This document shows positions 8,629 to 17,838 of a stretch of DNA of 64,000 nucleotides, piece after piece; position 1 is the stretch's first letter, and every line of letters starts with the position of its first letter. Source of the stretch: Arthrobacter sp. U41 (GTDB lineage: Bacteria > Actinomycetota > Actinomycetes > Actinomycetales > Micrococcaceae); assembly GCF_001750145.1 (NCBI RefSeq), contig NZ_CP015732.1, positions 62,001-126,000 of the forward strand, written 5' to 3'. The notes under the pieces were generated by a model. That model had not been told where the DNA came from, did no database searches, and worked only from the letters and a program-made list of their open reading frames with translations. Both the position numbers and the translations under genes were made by a program.

Positions 8629-9546
8629 CTACTTGGTCAGGCTTGGAGCGAGACTCGAAGCGAAGCCCGGCAGCCACTCCCGCAGTCCGGGACCCAGGTC
8701 GTCACTGTCGCAGGCAAGCTGGACACAGGCCTTAAGGTAGCTGAGCTTGTCGCCGGTATCGTAGCGGCGGCCGCGGAAGACCACGCCGTACACGCCATAG
8801 CCTTCGCCGTCACCGGCTGCCAGCTCCTGCAGCGCGTCGGTGAGCTGAATCTCGCCGCCCCGCCCGGGTTCGGTGCGTTCGAGGACTTCGAAGACCGCCG
8901 GGTGCAGGACATAACGGCCGATAATGGCCAGGTTGGACGGGGCATCCTCGACGTCAGGCTTCTCGACCAGGTGCTTGATCCGGACGTAGTCTTCGCCGCC
9001 GATCGGTTCGATGTCGGCGCAGCCGTAGGCACTGATCTCGGAGGGCTCTACCTCAATCAGTGCAATCACTGATCCGCCGGTTTTCGCCTGAACCTCGATC
9101 ATGGTGCTCAGCAGGTCGTCACGGGCGTCGATCAGGTCATCGCCCAGCAGGACCGCAAACGGCTCATAACCCACGTGCTGCTTTGCACGGAGGACGGCGT
9201 GGCCCAGGCCCATCGGATCGCCCTGGCGCACGTAGTGGATGTCACCAAGATTGCTGGCAGCCTGGATGGACTCGAGCTTGGCAATGTCGCCCTTGGCCGC
9301 AAGCGTGGCTTCCAGGGTGGGGACGCGGTCGAAATGGTCCTCCAGCGCGCGCTTGCTGCGCCCGGTGATCATCAAGATGTCGTTCAGCCCGACTTTGACG
9401 GCTTCCTCCACGACATACTGGATGGCGGGCTTGTCAACGACGGGCAGCATTTCCTTGGGCATGGCCTTCGTGGCCGGGAGGAACCTGGTTCCGAGGCCGG
9501 CTGCGGGAATGACGGCCTTGCGGACGGGGGCGTTAGGTGTAGTCAC
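8629..9546 (-). CDS. galU: UTP--glucose-1-phosphate uridylyltransferase
   Basis: Makes UDP-glucose from UTP and glucose-1-phosphate, the donor for cell-envelope glycans and trehalose/glycogen metabolism. The 305-residue protein has the full family length. The N-terminal nucleotide-binding motif AAGLGTRFLPATKAMPKEML is followed by the substrate lysine and metal-binding segments VLLGDDLID and VEKP. The gene diverges from 5-formyltetrahydrofolate cyclo-ligase and is followed almost without gap by the GNAT gene. In several actinobacteria a moeA/glp gene lies between galU and rimJ; it is absent here. Confidence 0.96.
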   Translation of the reverse strand: MTTPNAPVRKAVIPAAGLGTRFLPATKAMPKEMLPVVDKPAIQYVVEEAVKVGLNDILMITGRSKRALEDHFDRVPTLEATLAAKGDIAKLESIQAASNLGDIHYVRQGDPMGLGHAVLRAKQHVGYEPFAVLLGDDLIDARDDLLSTMIEVQAKTGGSVIALIEVEPSEISAYGCADIEPIGGEDYVRIKHLVEKPDVEDAPSNLAIIGRYVLHPAVFEVLERTEPGRGGEIQLTDALQELAAGDGEGYGVYGVVFRGRRYDTGDKLSYLKACVQLACDSDDLGPGLREWLPGFASSLAPSLTK

Positions 9547-9643
9547 TCGACTAATCTAACGGAGGGACCAAACATTGCGTAATCATTCGCGGGGCCAGGA
9601 ACCGCTGCTTCCCGGGCCCCAGCACTAGGAGGGACGGGGCCTC

Positions 9644-10279
9644 ATGGCGTCGAAGCAAGAGATCCGGGCCGGACACCGGGCCAGGCGTGCCGCATTGACG
9701 CAGGCGGATCTGGAAAGCGCCGGAGCCGGCATTGCCATGCACGGGCTCGCCTGGGCTTCGGGCCTGACCGGCGGCAACGCAGGCACTTTCGCCGCCTACC
9801 TTGGTGTGGGTTCCGAGCCGCCCACCCTTCCCCTGCTGGCAGCATTGCACGGCGCGGGGCACCGCATCCTGCTGCCGGCCTGCGAAACAGGGCTGGGGCT
9901 GAGCTGGGTGTACTGGACGCCGGCCTCAGAATACGCCCGGAGCCGCTACGCACCGATCCAGGAGCCCGCCGGGGAACGCCACGACACAAACGTCATGCGG
10001 AACGCCGACGGCATCTTCCTGCCTGCCACCGCCGTCGACGCGTCCGGCAACCGGATCGGCCAAGGCGGCGGCTACTACGACAAGTTCCTGGCCGCCCTGT
10101 CCGCCGTCATCCCCTCCGGGACCCGGGCGTCCGACGGCGGGCCGCTGCCTTCGCTGCCGACCGCCGCCGTCGTGTACGACGGCGAGGTGCTTCCCGCCGG
10201 CAGCATCCCGGCAGAGTCCTTCGACCGGAAGGTGGCCGCCGCCCTGACCCCGGGCGGTTTGCTCCGGTTGCAGCCCTAG
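9644..10279 (+). CDS. 5-formyltetrahydrofolate cyclo-ligase
   Basis: Converts 5-formyl-THF to 5,10-methenyl-THF using ATP, returning the storage form of folate to the one-carbon pool. The 211-residue protein starts with the basic family motif KQEIRAGHRARRAAL and carries the signature GQGGGYYDKFLA near residue 145. ATG at 9644 follows AGGAGGG by ten bases. It is divergent from galU and upstream of the CIRCE-controlled zinc-ribbon gene, an order conserved with mycobacteria. Confidence 0.94.
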   Translation: MASKQEIRAGHRARRAALTQADLESAGAGIAMHGLAWASGLTGGNAGTFAAYLGVGSEPPTLPLLAALHGAGHRILLPACETGLGLSWVYWTPASEYARSRYAPIQEPAGERHDTNVMRNADGIFLPATAVDASGNRIGQGGGYYDKFLAALSAVIPSGTRASDGGPLPSLPTAAVVYDGEVLPAGSIPAESFDRKVAAALTPGGLLRLQP

Positions 10280-10312
10280 GGCTCATGGGGACTCCCTGCC
10301 GGGGTGATAGAA

Positions 10313-10339
10313 TTAGCACTCAGGCCCTGCGACTGCTAA
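10313..10339 (+). promoter_or_regulatory. CIRCE-like HrcA operator upstream of the FmdB/Ruc gene
   Basis: TTAGCACTC (10313-10321), a 9-nt spacer and GACTGCTAA (10331-10339) match the CIRCE consensus TTAGCACTC-N9-GAGTGCTAA at 17 of 18 positions. The possible -10 box TAGAAT (10308-10313) touches its left edge, so bound HrcA would block transcription. It lies 88 bases before the start codon of the zinc-ribbon gene. Confidence 0.85.
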
Positions 10340-10426
10340 GGGACGGATTCTGCCGGTAGCTATTTCGGCACCGATCCCGACCGGACAGCACGGGACCTGC
10401 TCGTTTGTCCCAGAGGAGGATTTCCA

Positions 10427-10690
10427 GTGCCCACGTATGCATACGCCTGCAAGGACTGCAGCCACGCCTTCGAGATCGTGCAGTCGTTCACCGACAGCTC
10501 CCTCACGTCCTGCCCGGAGTGCCAGGGAACCCTTCGCAAGAAGTTCAACAGCGTTGGCGTCGTCTTCAAGGGATCCGGCTTCTACCGGAACGACTCCCGC
10601 GACTCCAAGGGCAGCACAGTGGCTCCGGCTCCGGCTCCCGCCCCGGCAGCAACGCCCGCGCCCGCCGCCGCTTCCGCTTCCGCAAGCTAG
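10427..10690 (+). CDS. ruc: FmdB-type zinc ribbon protein, likely Ruc redox chaperone
   Basis: Small 87-residue protein with an N-terminal zinc ribbon (CKDC and CPEC pairs within the first 33 residues) and a disordered Ala/Pro/Ser tail after residue 60. Mycobacterial Rv0991c (Ruc), also next to 5-FCL and galU and co-regulated with Hsp60/Hsp70, is a redox-activated chaperone with an unstructured C-terminus that cooperates with DnaK. The same architecture, neighbours and a CIRCE box 88 bp upstream make this the probable orthologue; the function is inferred, not shown. AGAGGAGG precedes the ATG. Confidence 0.82.
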   Translation: MPTYAYACKDCSHAFEIVQSFTDSSLTSCPECQGTLRKKFNSVGVVFKGSGFYRNDSRDSKGSTVAPAPAPAPAATPAPAAASASAS

Positions 10691-10833
10691 GTACTGCGGG
10701 GGCTACGGCCGCCCCTACCTTGCTCACTGAGGGTCCGCGGCCGCGGCGCAGTACTTTGCCTGCCCCGGCAGATTTGTCCACATAGCCGCAACCGCGCCTG
10801 CCCGATGTCCGCGCGGATGCGTAGCGTCGGGGT

Positions 10834-11664
10834 ATGGCCGCCCCAGCAATTCCCGCCCCGCCCTTCGGGATCATCCCCGCGGCGTTCCTTCCTGTCTTGT
10901 TCCGTGGTTCAGCGCGCCGATCATCGTTTCTCCGGGTCGGCCGTTCCGCTGGGCGCCGCTCACCACGGTCGAACTCGGGAAGCCCTCCGCACGGGCCGGG
11001 ACCCGCTGTCCGGACGTTCCGACGGCGGCTGCTCCGCTGGCTGGCCAGGCAGCGGCGCCTGGCGGTGGCTTTGCTGCTCTGCCTCGCGGCCGGCCTCACG
11101 GTTCAACAGCTGACACCGGCCCCTGCCGACACCGTCCCAGCCTTCGCCGCGGCACGGGACCTTCCGGCCGGGAAAATGCTCGGCCCGGACGATCTGACGG
11201 TTCTGAGCGTTCCCCGCAGCCTCGTCCCCGCCGGCAGCTATGGCAGCACTGATTCTTTGCAGGGCACGCAGCTTGCCGTGGCCCTTCGCAAGGGCCAGTT
11301 GCTCTCTGACTCCCAGCTCCTTGGGCCCGGGCTGCTGGCGGGAAGCCCGCCGGGGTCTGCCGCCGTGCCACTGCGGATGGCAGATCCGGCCTCAATCCAG
11401 TTGCTCTCCCCCGGTCAGCTCGTCAACGTTGTGATGACCAACGGTAACGGCTTTGACCAGCCGGCGACCTCGCACGTGCTCGCCGCCGCGGTGCCGGTGC
11501 TGTGGACCTCCGGGCAGGCCAGCGAGGCCGGCCAATGGCTGGCGGCCGGGGAAACCGAGGGACTCATGGTTGTGGCTGCCGATGCCGAGCAGGCACGCCG
11601 TCTGGCAGGCGCTTCCAACCAGGGAAAGCTGTACTTCGTCCTGGTGGGGGCCGCTCATGGCTAA
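10834..11664 (+). CDS. SAF domain protein (CpaB/RcpC-like), membrane anchored
   Basis: A 276-residue protein with a basic N-terminus, one transmembrane helix (LAVALLLCLAAGLTVQQL, about residues 75-92) and an extracytoplasmic SAF domain beginning VPAFAAARDLPAGKML. This is the N-terminal part of CpaB/RcpC of Tad pili, but no other tad genes are in the window. Related solitary SAF proteins follow FmdB genes in many actinobacteria, so the role may not be pilus assembly. The start at 10834 has only a weak ribosome binding site and could be further downstream. It converges on the large helicase-like gene. Confidence 0.75.
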   Translation: MAAPAIPAPPFGIIPAAFLPVLFRGSARRSSFLRVGRSAGRRSPRSNSGSPPHGPGPAVRTFRRRLLRWLARQRRLAVALLLCLAAGLTVQQLTPAPADTVPAFAAARDLPAGKMLGPDDLTVLSVPRSLVPAGSYGSTDSLQGTQLAVALRKGQLLSDSQLLGPGLLAGSPPGSAAVPLRMADPASIQLLSPGQLVNVVMTNGNGFDQPATSHVLAAAVPVLWTSGQASEAGQWLAAGETEGLMVVAADAEQARRLAGASNQGKLYFVLVGAAHG

Positions 11665-11728
11665 GAGCCGCCCCCGGCCGAAGGTTCGCCCGAGCCCGTT
11701 CCGGCGCGGCGCCAAGGCAGGGACGTCC

Positions 11729-14700
11729 TTAGCCCCAGTGCGGGGGTTTCTGTTCCTCAAGCCAGGAGTCATGGTCGTAGCCGCCGGGCTCGTCGCCCCA
11801 GCGCCGCGGGTCGTCCTCCGCGGCCTTGTTCGGCAGCACGCCGGCCGCGACTGCCGCCGGGGCGGCCGTCTGCGGTGCGCCGTTCCTGCCGCCCTCCTGC
11901 GCTTCGCCGTTGCTCTGCGCTTCGCCGTTGTTCTGTGCTTCGCCGTTGTCCCGGCTATCGCTGTCTGTGTACATGCCGCCGGCCTCCTTGCTGCCCTGAT
12001 CCGTCCTGTTCTGTTGCGCGCTGTCCGGCCGTCCGGACGGGGCCCGCCCCTCCGAGGCCTGCGCTTCGCTGACCAGGTTCTCGACGTCGTCGTCGAAGAA
12101 ACCCGGCGACGCCGGCTTCCGGTGCGTCACCGCAGGCTTTTCCAGGCCCAGGTATCCGCCGATCCGGTCGGCACAGGCCGAAGGATCGGTGAAGACCTCT
12201 ATGGTCCATAGTGGCATGTAGCGCCAGCCGAGCCGCTCCAGGAGCTGCGGGCGGAGCCTGCTGCGTTCACGGACGGTCAGGCGGCGGTACTGCTCGGTGC
12301 CGTCGGACTCAATCGCCACGGGACGGGGAATCTCGGCGTCGTCCTGCCCGATCGTGCTCAGCGGGTCGGCCGCGGCCACCATGTTCAAAACGCCGTCGTA
12401 CTGGTGCCAGACCCGGGCGCCGCGGGCCCGCAGCCGATCGCCGAGATCCGCCACGAGCGGGTCCGCTCCCAGTGCCTGCTCGCTGGCGGCCGCCCGCGAT
12501 GCCGGGCTGCCAAGATCTGTGTTGCCTGCGATTTCACGATCCAGCAGCTCATAGAAGTCAACCGCGCCGTGGCTCAGCCGGGTCACGTCTAGGTCCTCGG
12601 GACGGAAGCAACTGAGCACGTGCAGGGACCGGCGTGCCCTCGTCATGGCGAGGGCAAACTTGGCCCGTCCGCCGTCCGCGGACAGCGGGCCCAGGTTGTG
12701 GAGCGCGCGCCCGTGCGGGGTGCGGCCGTAGCCGGGAGAGAAAATAATGTGGTCGCGGACCAAGCCCTGCGCGCGTTCCAGGTCCACGACCCGGAAGGAT
12801 TCGTCCCCGGCAGTGAAGAAACTGGCCAGCAGCGGATAGTTGGGCAGCTGCAGCCGGATCGACTCGCCGATGCGGGCTGCATGCCGCAGGCTGCCGGTAA
12901 CAACGGCGAGCGACGTCCGCGGCCGCAACCGGGCGTGTTCGAAGACAAGCTCCACGGCGCGGTTCACCTCGGCGACCACCGATTCGACACCGTCCTGGTC
13001 CGCGCTGGGCAGTCCCGTGCCATCCGGCAGGTACTCCACCGAGAGGGCGCGGTCCAGCCCGGTGGCCGACTGGCCCTCCGGCAAGCGCCGCAGTCCGCCG
13101 TCGTAGAAGCCCTTGCTCAGCTGCCGGACCAGGTCCTCATCCACGGCGCGGTAAACGGTTCTCAGGTTCCAGACGGGCAGCACGGCGGCCAGCGCCTTGT
13201 AGGCGCTCTCCACCCCCTGGTGGGAGCTCTCGCCGGCGGCAAGCCGCTCCACACCGACGGTGAAGGTCCGCGGGCTGGCGATACGGTCGTCGCCAAAGGC
13301 AATAACCTGCTTGGCGCGGGCGATGGCCGGCAGGACAGCCTGCAGCGACGTCGCCTCGGCGTCGAGGATGACAACGGCGTCGAACCGCTGCTCCACCGGC
13401 AAGACCGCAGTCATGAGGTAGGGGCTGACCGACCACACCGGCACCAGCATCGGCAGCAGTTCCGCGGCCTGGCCGGTCAGGGCGGACAAGGTGACCCGTC
13501 CGTCCTTGAGCAGGCTGCGCAGCAGTTCGGCCTGGCGCGGGTACTCCGCGAGAGCCGCCCGCCAGCGTTCGGCCAGCTTCCAGCGCAGCCGGGCGGCACC
13601 ACTGGCGATGTGGGCGTTGTCCGCGAGACGGTACTCGGCCTCGAGCTGACGCAGGGCGTCGCCGTCGGACATGGCCAGATAGTCGTCGCCGCTGATCATG
13701 GCTTCCAGGGCGGACTGCCACCATGCGAGCTCCAGCTCCGCGGCCACCGATTCGGCGGGTACCTCGCGCTCGGCAAGATCGGCGAGGAGTTCACCGAGGC
13801 CATGTTCGCGCATGTTCTCCACCAGGAGCGTCCGCTCCGGCAGGGTCTCTAGCGTCCCGGTGTCGGCAACCAGCCGCGCCAGCCGCTCCATAAGTTCTTC
13901 ATACGGCGTTCCGTGCAGCTCGCCGCCTGCCGCGGTATGCCGGACGGCCTGGCCCAGCTCGGCCAGCTCCCCTTCCAGCTCCCGGTACAGGGCGATGATC
14001 TCCCCTAGGCCCGACGGCACGGCCGGATGGCGCTGTGTCGTGGCGTAGTCGGACCACGCGGCCCGCTGTTCCTGGACCAGGACGAGGGAGCTGTGCAGGT
14101 CGGCGATGTGGACGCCCGGACGGACGTATTCCTTCGCCACCCGGCGCAGGCGGGACCGCTGCATGGACGGCATCTCGATGTTCCGTTCACGCCGCCACGA
14201 CGAGGCGGCGGTAGCGGAGATCAGATCATGGACCGGACGGTCAAAGATGTCAGCCGTGAATTTGTCGAGGCTTTCGCGCACCGCGACCAGCAGCTCAACC
14301 TGATCCCCCCACTCGGCAAAGGTGCGGCCGAGGCGGATCTCGGCGTGTTCGGCGACGCCGTTCATCAGCTCGCGCAGTTGCGGCAGCTTCCCCGCCACGG
14401 AGCGGGCAACCTGCTGGGCTTCCTGGGTTTCCTTGCGGGTCAGGAGCCGCGCCCCGTGCCAGGGGCTCGTCGTCGAGGCCCGGCTGAAGCTTCCCAGTTC
14501 CGCCGCCCGGCGGAGCCTGCCGGCCAGTTCCTCGCGGTCCCGGATACTGTCCAGCACGCTGCGCTTGAGCCGGACGGTTGTGGCCGGGGCAGGCTGGATG
14601 GAAGTCAGCTCGGCCAGCGACTGCATGGCCTCGTAAGGCGAGCAGCCCCAGCGTTGGCGGACGTTGTGCAGTGAGGCGACGTGGTCCCGCAGGGCGTGGC

Positions 14701-15919
14701 GGTGCTCGATCAAAGTGGTGTGCAGATTGCTGAGCTGGGGCTCGAGGGATTTCTCGTTGCGCACGATCGCCCGGACCAGCTGGCCCTTCAGCTGCAGCGG
14801 AGTGGAGTTGCCGGCGAGCTGGAACAGGGTGGAGTCCAGCCCGAGCGTGTCCAGCTGCGCGGAGATCTCGCCCAGGCTGGCGCGCCGGTCCCCCACGACC
14901 AGGACGGTCTTGCCCTGGTCGACGAGGGCGCCGATGGTGTTGATGGCGGTCTGGCTCTGGCCGGTGCCCGGCGGGCTGCTGACCACGAGCGAGTCCCCGG
15001 CGCGGACGGCGTCGACGACGTACTGCTGGTCGGTGTCGGCGTCGAGCAGCAGCAGTTCATCGGCCGGATCCCGCTCATCGGTGCTCGGGAAGCGCCCGGC
15101 CTTGAGCTCGGGAACCACCACCGCCCCGCCACCGGCGGCACGCCCCAGCGCCGCGACCAGGGGATGGCTCTCGTTGATCCACGGATCCTCGAGGCTGCCG
15201 GAGAGGTCCGCGAAGGTGGAGACCAGAAGGTTGTGTTCGACCTCGGCGCCGTGGATCGGCTGGATCAGGGTGCCCAGACGGTCGAGGACCGGCTGCGGAT
15301 CAAATCGGGCGGTGCTGTATGCCATGCGGGTGACGGCGTTGACGTCGAAGACGATCCCGTGGATGGTCTTCAGGTGCCGGATCAGGGCAGGGTTGATCTT
15401 GGCCTGTTCGGTCAACTGGAGTTCGTAGTCGTCCTCGCCCGGGCGGACCGTAAGGGAGATGGCGGTCAGCATGACGGGGGCTGAGACGCGCTGCGGCTTG
15501 CCTCCGACGGCGGACGTCCAGACGACCGTGCCCGCGGAGAAGTATCCCGCGTCGATACCGCGGTCATTGGTGAGTTCGAAGATTTTGGAGCGCAGATTGC
15601 GGGATGCCCGCGCGGCGACAACATACTGCTGGTGGTCACGGATCAGGGTGGAGAGCCGGGTGCGCCGGCCCGCCATCAACTGCGCCAGGCCGGAAGGATG
15701 GGCATGGGTCAGGTCGATCGAGCCCTCAGGCGTCTTGGTGAAGCGGAGCATGGTGTCCGCTCCGGTGACGGGTTTGAGTCCCGACAGCCATTTCCTGAGC
15801 TCCTCGGAGCCCTCGGGGAGGCCTTGACCAACTGACACTGCTGCCTTCTTTTCTGTACTCGCGTTTACTCTGCTCGAGTTTTCCGTGCCCGCGCGGGACG
15901 TCCTGGACCATACCGGCAT
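11729..15919 (-). CDS. DUF4011-helicase-Vsr-type protein with degenerate motifs
   Basis: A 1,396-residue protein with a DUF4011-like N-terminus (LRFTKTPEGSIDLTHAHPSG), a split superfamily 1 helicase core, a long helical insertion (about 420-830) and a C-terminal Vsr/DUF559-like domain, then an acidic NGEAQ-repeat tail. This is the layout of the Hhe-type defence protein. Key residues are changed: Walker A reads SPPGTGQSQT with Gln321 (codon CAG at 14957-14959) in place of lysine; Walker B reads VVILDAEAT rather than DEAS; the nuclease segment reads GVLNMVAAAD where an Asp is expected, though VAIESDG and RERSRLR remain. Motif VI (AMTRARRSL) is intact. ATG at 15919 is preferred over an upstream start. 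It may be a non-catalytic nucleic-acid-binding protein. Confidence 0.72.
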   Translation of the reverse strand: MPVWSRTSRAGTENSSRVNASTEKKAAVSVGQGLPEGSEELRKWLSGLKPVTGADTMLRFTKTPEGSIDLTHAHPSGLAQLMAGRRTRLSTLIRDHQQYVVAARASRNLRSKIFELTNDRGIDAGYFSAGTVVWTSAVGGKPQRVSAPVMLTAISLTVRPGEDDYELQLTEQAKINPALIRHLKTIHGIVFDVNAVTRMAYSTARFDPQPVLDRLGTLIQPIHGAEVEHNLLVSTFADLSGSLEDPWINESHPLVAALGRAAGGGAVVVPELKAGRFPSTDERDPADELLLLDADTDQQYVVDAVRAGDSLVVSSPPGTGQSQTAINTIGALVDQGKTVLVVGDRRASLGEISAQLDTLGLDSTLFQLAGNSTPLQLKGQLVRAIVRNEKSLEPQLSNLHTTLIEHRHALRDHVASLHNVRQRWGCSPYEAMQSLAELTSIQPAPATTVRLKRSVLDSIRDREELAGRLRRAAELGSFSRASTTSPWHGARLLTRKETQEAQQVARSVAGKLPQLRELMNGVAEHAEIRLGRTFAEWGDQVELLVAVRESLDKFTADIFDRPVHDLISATAASSWRRERNIEMPSMQRSRLRRVAKEYVRPGVHIADLHSSLVLVQEQRAAWSDYATTQRHPAVPSGLGEIIALYRELEGELAELGQAVRHTAAGGELHGTPYEELMERLARLVADTGTLETLPERTLLVENMREHGLGELLADLAEREVPAESVAAELELAWWQSALEAMISGDDYLAMSDGDALRQLEAEYRLADNAHIASGAARLRWKLAERWRAALAEYPRQAELLRSLLKDGRVTLSALTGQAAELLPMLVPVWSVSPYLMTAVLPVEQRFDAVVILDAEATSLQAVLPAIARAKQVIAFGDDRIASPRTFTVGVERLAAGESSHQGVESAYKALAAVLPVWNLRTVYRAVDEDLVRQLSKGFYDGGLRRLPEGQSATGLDRALSVEYLPDGTGLPSADQDGVESVVAEVNRAVELVFEHARLRPRTSLAVVTGSLRHAARIGESIRLQLPNYPLLASFFTAGDESFRVVDLERAQGLVRDHIIFSPGYGRTPHGRALHNLGPLSADGGRAKFALAMTRARRSLHVLSCFRPEDLDVTRLSHGAVDFYELLDREIAGNTDLGSPASRAAASEQALGADPLVADLGDRLRARGARVWHQYDGVLNMVAAADPLSTIGQDDAEIPRPVAIESDGTEQYRRLTVRERSRLRPQLLERLGWRYMPLWTIEVFTDPSACADRIGGYLGLEKPAVTHRKPASPGFFDDDVENLVSEAQASEGRAPSGRPDSAQQNRTDQGSKEAGGMYTDSDSRDNGEAQNNGEAQSNGEAQEGGRNGAPQTAAPAAVAAGVLPNKAAEDDPRRWGDEPGGYDHDSWLEEQKPPHWG
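11901..11949 (-). repeat. 18-bp tandem repeat inside the helicase-like gene
   Basis: GCTTCGCCGTTG recurs at 11901, 11919 and 11937, an 18-bp period encoding imperfect NGEAQ(N/S) repeats in the disordered C-terminal tail. Prone to length variation between strains. Confidence 0.8.
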
Positions 15920-16061
15920 GCTTTCGAGAGTAGCCCGAATCCGGCGCCTGTGAGACTCCGCAACACTGGCGGGACTCAAATTCGACGCGAATTTCCAGGA
16001 TCGCAGTTCCCTGCCAAAGCGGCCGCACAAATCCGCGTTGGGAAACATCCCGTCAGACGCA

Positions 16062-16094
16062 AAGTGGCCGGCTTCCTGAGGAGGCCGGCCACTT
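16062..16094 (-). terminator. terminator downstream of guaA
   Basis: Perfect 11-bp stem (AAGTGGCCGGC and its complement) around an 11-nt loop, 19 bases beyond the guaA stop codon. Confidence 0.75.
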
Positions 16095-16112
16095 CCCTAG
16101 CCTGTTACCAGG

Positions 16113-17702
16113 CTATTCCCATTCGATGGTTCCCGGCGGCTTGCTGGTCACGTCGAGCACCACGCGGTTCACGCCGTCCACCTCGTTGGTGATGCGGTTG
16201 GAGATCCTGGCCAGCAGATCGTAGGGCAGCCTCGACCAGTCCGCGGTCATGGCATCCTCGGAGGAGACCGGGCGCAAAACGATCGGGTGGCCGTAGGTGC
16301 GGCCATCGCCCTGGACCCCGACGCTGCGGACATCGGCCAGCAGGACGACCGGCATCTGCCAGACCTCTTTGTCCAGTCCGGCAGCGGTCAGTTCCGCCCG
16401 CGCAATGGCGTCCGCCTTGCGCAGCAGGTCCAGCCGCTCCTTGGTGACTTCGCCGACGATCCGGATGCCAAGGCCCGGTCCGGGGAACGGCTGGCGTCCC
16501 ACAATTTCCTGCGGCAGGCCAAGCTGGGCGCCGACGGCACGGACCTCGTCCTTGAACAGGGCGCGAAGCGGTTCGACGAGTTCGAACTGCAGGTCTTCGG
16601 GCAGGCCTCCCACGTTGTGGTGGCTCTTGATGTTCGCGGCACCTTCGCCGCCGCCGGATTCGACGACGTCCGGGTACAGGGTGCCCTGCACGAGGAACTT
16701 GATCTTTTCGCCGTGGGCGGCCGCCTCGGCGATGATCGCCAACTCCGCTTCCTCGAAGGCGCGGATGAATTCGCGGCCGATGATCTTGCGTTTGGTCTCC
16801 GGGTCGCTGACGCCGGCCAGGGCCGACTGGAAGCGCTCCTGCTCGTTGGCGACGTAGAGCTTGACGCCGGTGGCGGCCACGAAGTCGCGTTCGACCTGTT
16901 CGGCTTCGCCTTCGCGCAGCAGTCCGTGGTCGACGAAGACACAGGTCAGCTGGTCGCCGACGGCGCGCTGGACGAGGGCGGCGGCGACGGCGGAGTCAAC
17001 GCCGCCGGACAGGCCGCAAATGACCCGGGCATCGCCGATCTGTTCGCGGATCCGGTCGACCTGCTCCTCGAGGATGTTGCCCGCGGTCCAGTTCGGTTCC
17101 AGTCCGGCGCCCTTGAACAGGAAGTTCTCCAGCACCTGCTGGCCGTAGGCCGAGTGCTTGACCTCGGGGTGCCACTGCACGCCGTAGAGGCGTTTCTCCT
17201 CATTGGCGAAGGCGGCCACCTCGGCTCCGGCCGTCGTCGCGAGGACCTCAAAGCCTTCCGGGGCCTCGTGCACCGAGTCGCCGTGGCTCATCCAGGTGCT
17301 CTGGTGCTGGGGCATGCCGTTCAGGATGGAGCGGCCTTCGCCGAGGGTGGTGGTCTCGGTGGCACCGTACTCGCGGAGCCCGGTCTGGGCCACCTTGCCG
17401 CCCAAGGCGTTGGCCATGGCCTGGAAGCCGTAGCAGATACCGAAGACCGGCACCCCTGCTTCGAACAGCTCCGCGCCGACACTGGGGGCACCTTCGGCGT
17501 AGACGCTCGCGGGGCCGCCGGAGAGAATGATCGCGGCGGGATTCTTGGCCAGCAGTTGCTCGGTGCTGTAGGTATGCGGAACCACTTCCGAATACACATT
17601 CGCTTCCCGGACGCGGCGGGCGATCAGCTGCGCGTACTGGGCACCGTAGTCAACAACCAGCACGGGCTTGTGGGAGGTCTGGGATGCAGTGGGAGTAGTC
17701 AC
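16113..17702 (-). CDS. guaA: GMP synthase (glutamine-hydrolysing)
   Basis: Converts XMP to GMP with ATP and glutamine, the last step of guanine nucleotide synthesis after GuaB. The 529-residue protein has the complete two-domain layout: a class I glutamine amidotransferase with nucleophile Cys90 in GICYGFQAM and the His-Glu pair in WHPEVKHS, then the ATP pyrophosphatase loop [12 protein letters not shown] and the C-terminal dimerisation domain ending in GTIEWE. It stands alone behind a strong terminator. Confidence 0.97.
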   Translation of the reverse strand: MTTPTASQTSHKPVLVVDYGAQYAQLIARRVREANVYSEVVPHTYSTEQLLAKNPAAIILSGGPASVYAEGAPSVGAELFEAGVPVFGICYGFQAMANALGGKVAQTGLREYGATETTTLGEGRSILNGMPQHQSTWMSHGDSVHEAPEGFEVLATTAGAEVAAFANEEKRLYGVQWHPEVKHSAYGQQVLENFLFKGAGLEPNWTAGNILEEQVDRIREQIGDARVICGLSGGVDSAVAAALVQRAVGDQLTCVFVDHGLLREGEAEQVERDFVAATGVKLYVANEQERFQSALAGVSDPETKRKIIGREFIRAFEEAELAIIAEAAAHGEKIKFLVQGTLYPDVVESGGGEGAANIKSHHNVGGLPEDLQFELVEPLRALFKDEVRAVGAQLGLPQEIVGRQPFPGPGLGIRIVGEVTKERLDLLRKADAIARAELTAAGLDKEVWQMPVVLLADVRSVGVQGDGRTYGHPIVLRPVSSEDAMTADWSRLPYDLLARISNRITNEVDGVNRVVLDVTSKPPGTIEWE

Positions 17703-17838
17703 CGTACCAGCCTACTTTGCGGCGCGGTCCGCCCGCACATTGAGAACCCGGCCCGGGGCCGGAAAGGGCCGCCGGGTAAGCGAACTCACATGGGTTGCCC
17801 GACGGCGGCCGGGCGGGCCGGGCGGCACGCGGTGGCGC

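Noticed and set aside
11657..11730. Possible small basic protein beginning MAKSRPRPKV overlapping the SAF stop
   Set aside because: It runs on into the antisense of the helicase-like gene without a stop near a natural end; no family recognised.
17743..17835. GC-rich inverted segments between guaA and the DUF3817 gene
   Set aside because: Pairing is interrupted and could arise from base composition; no convincing single hairpin.
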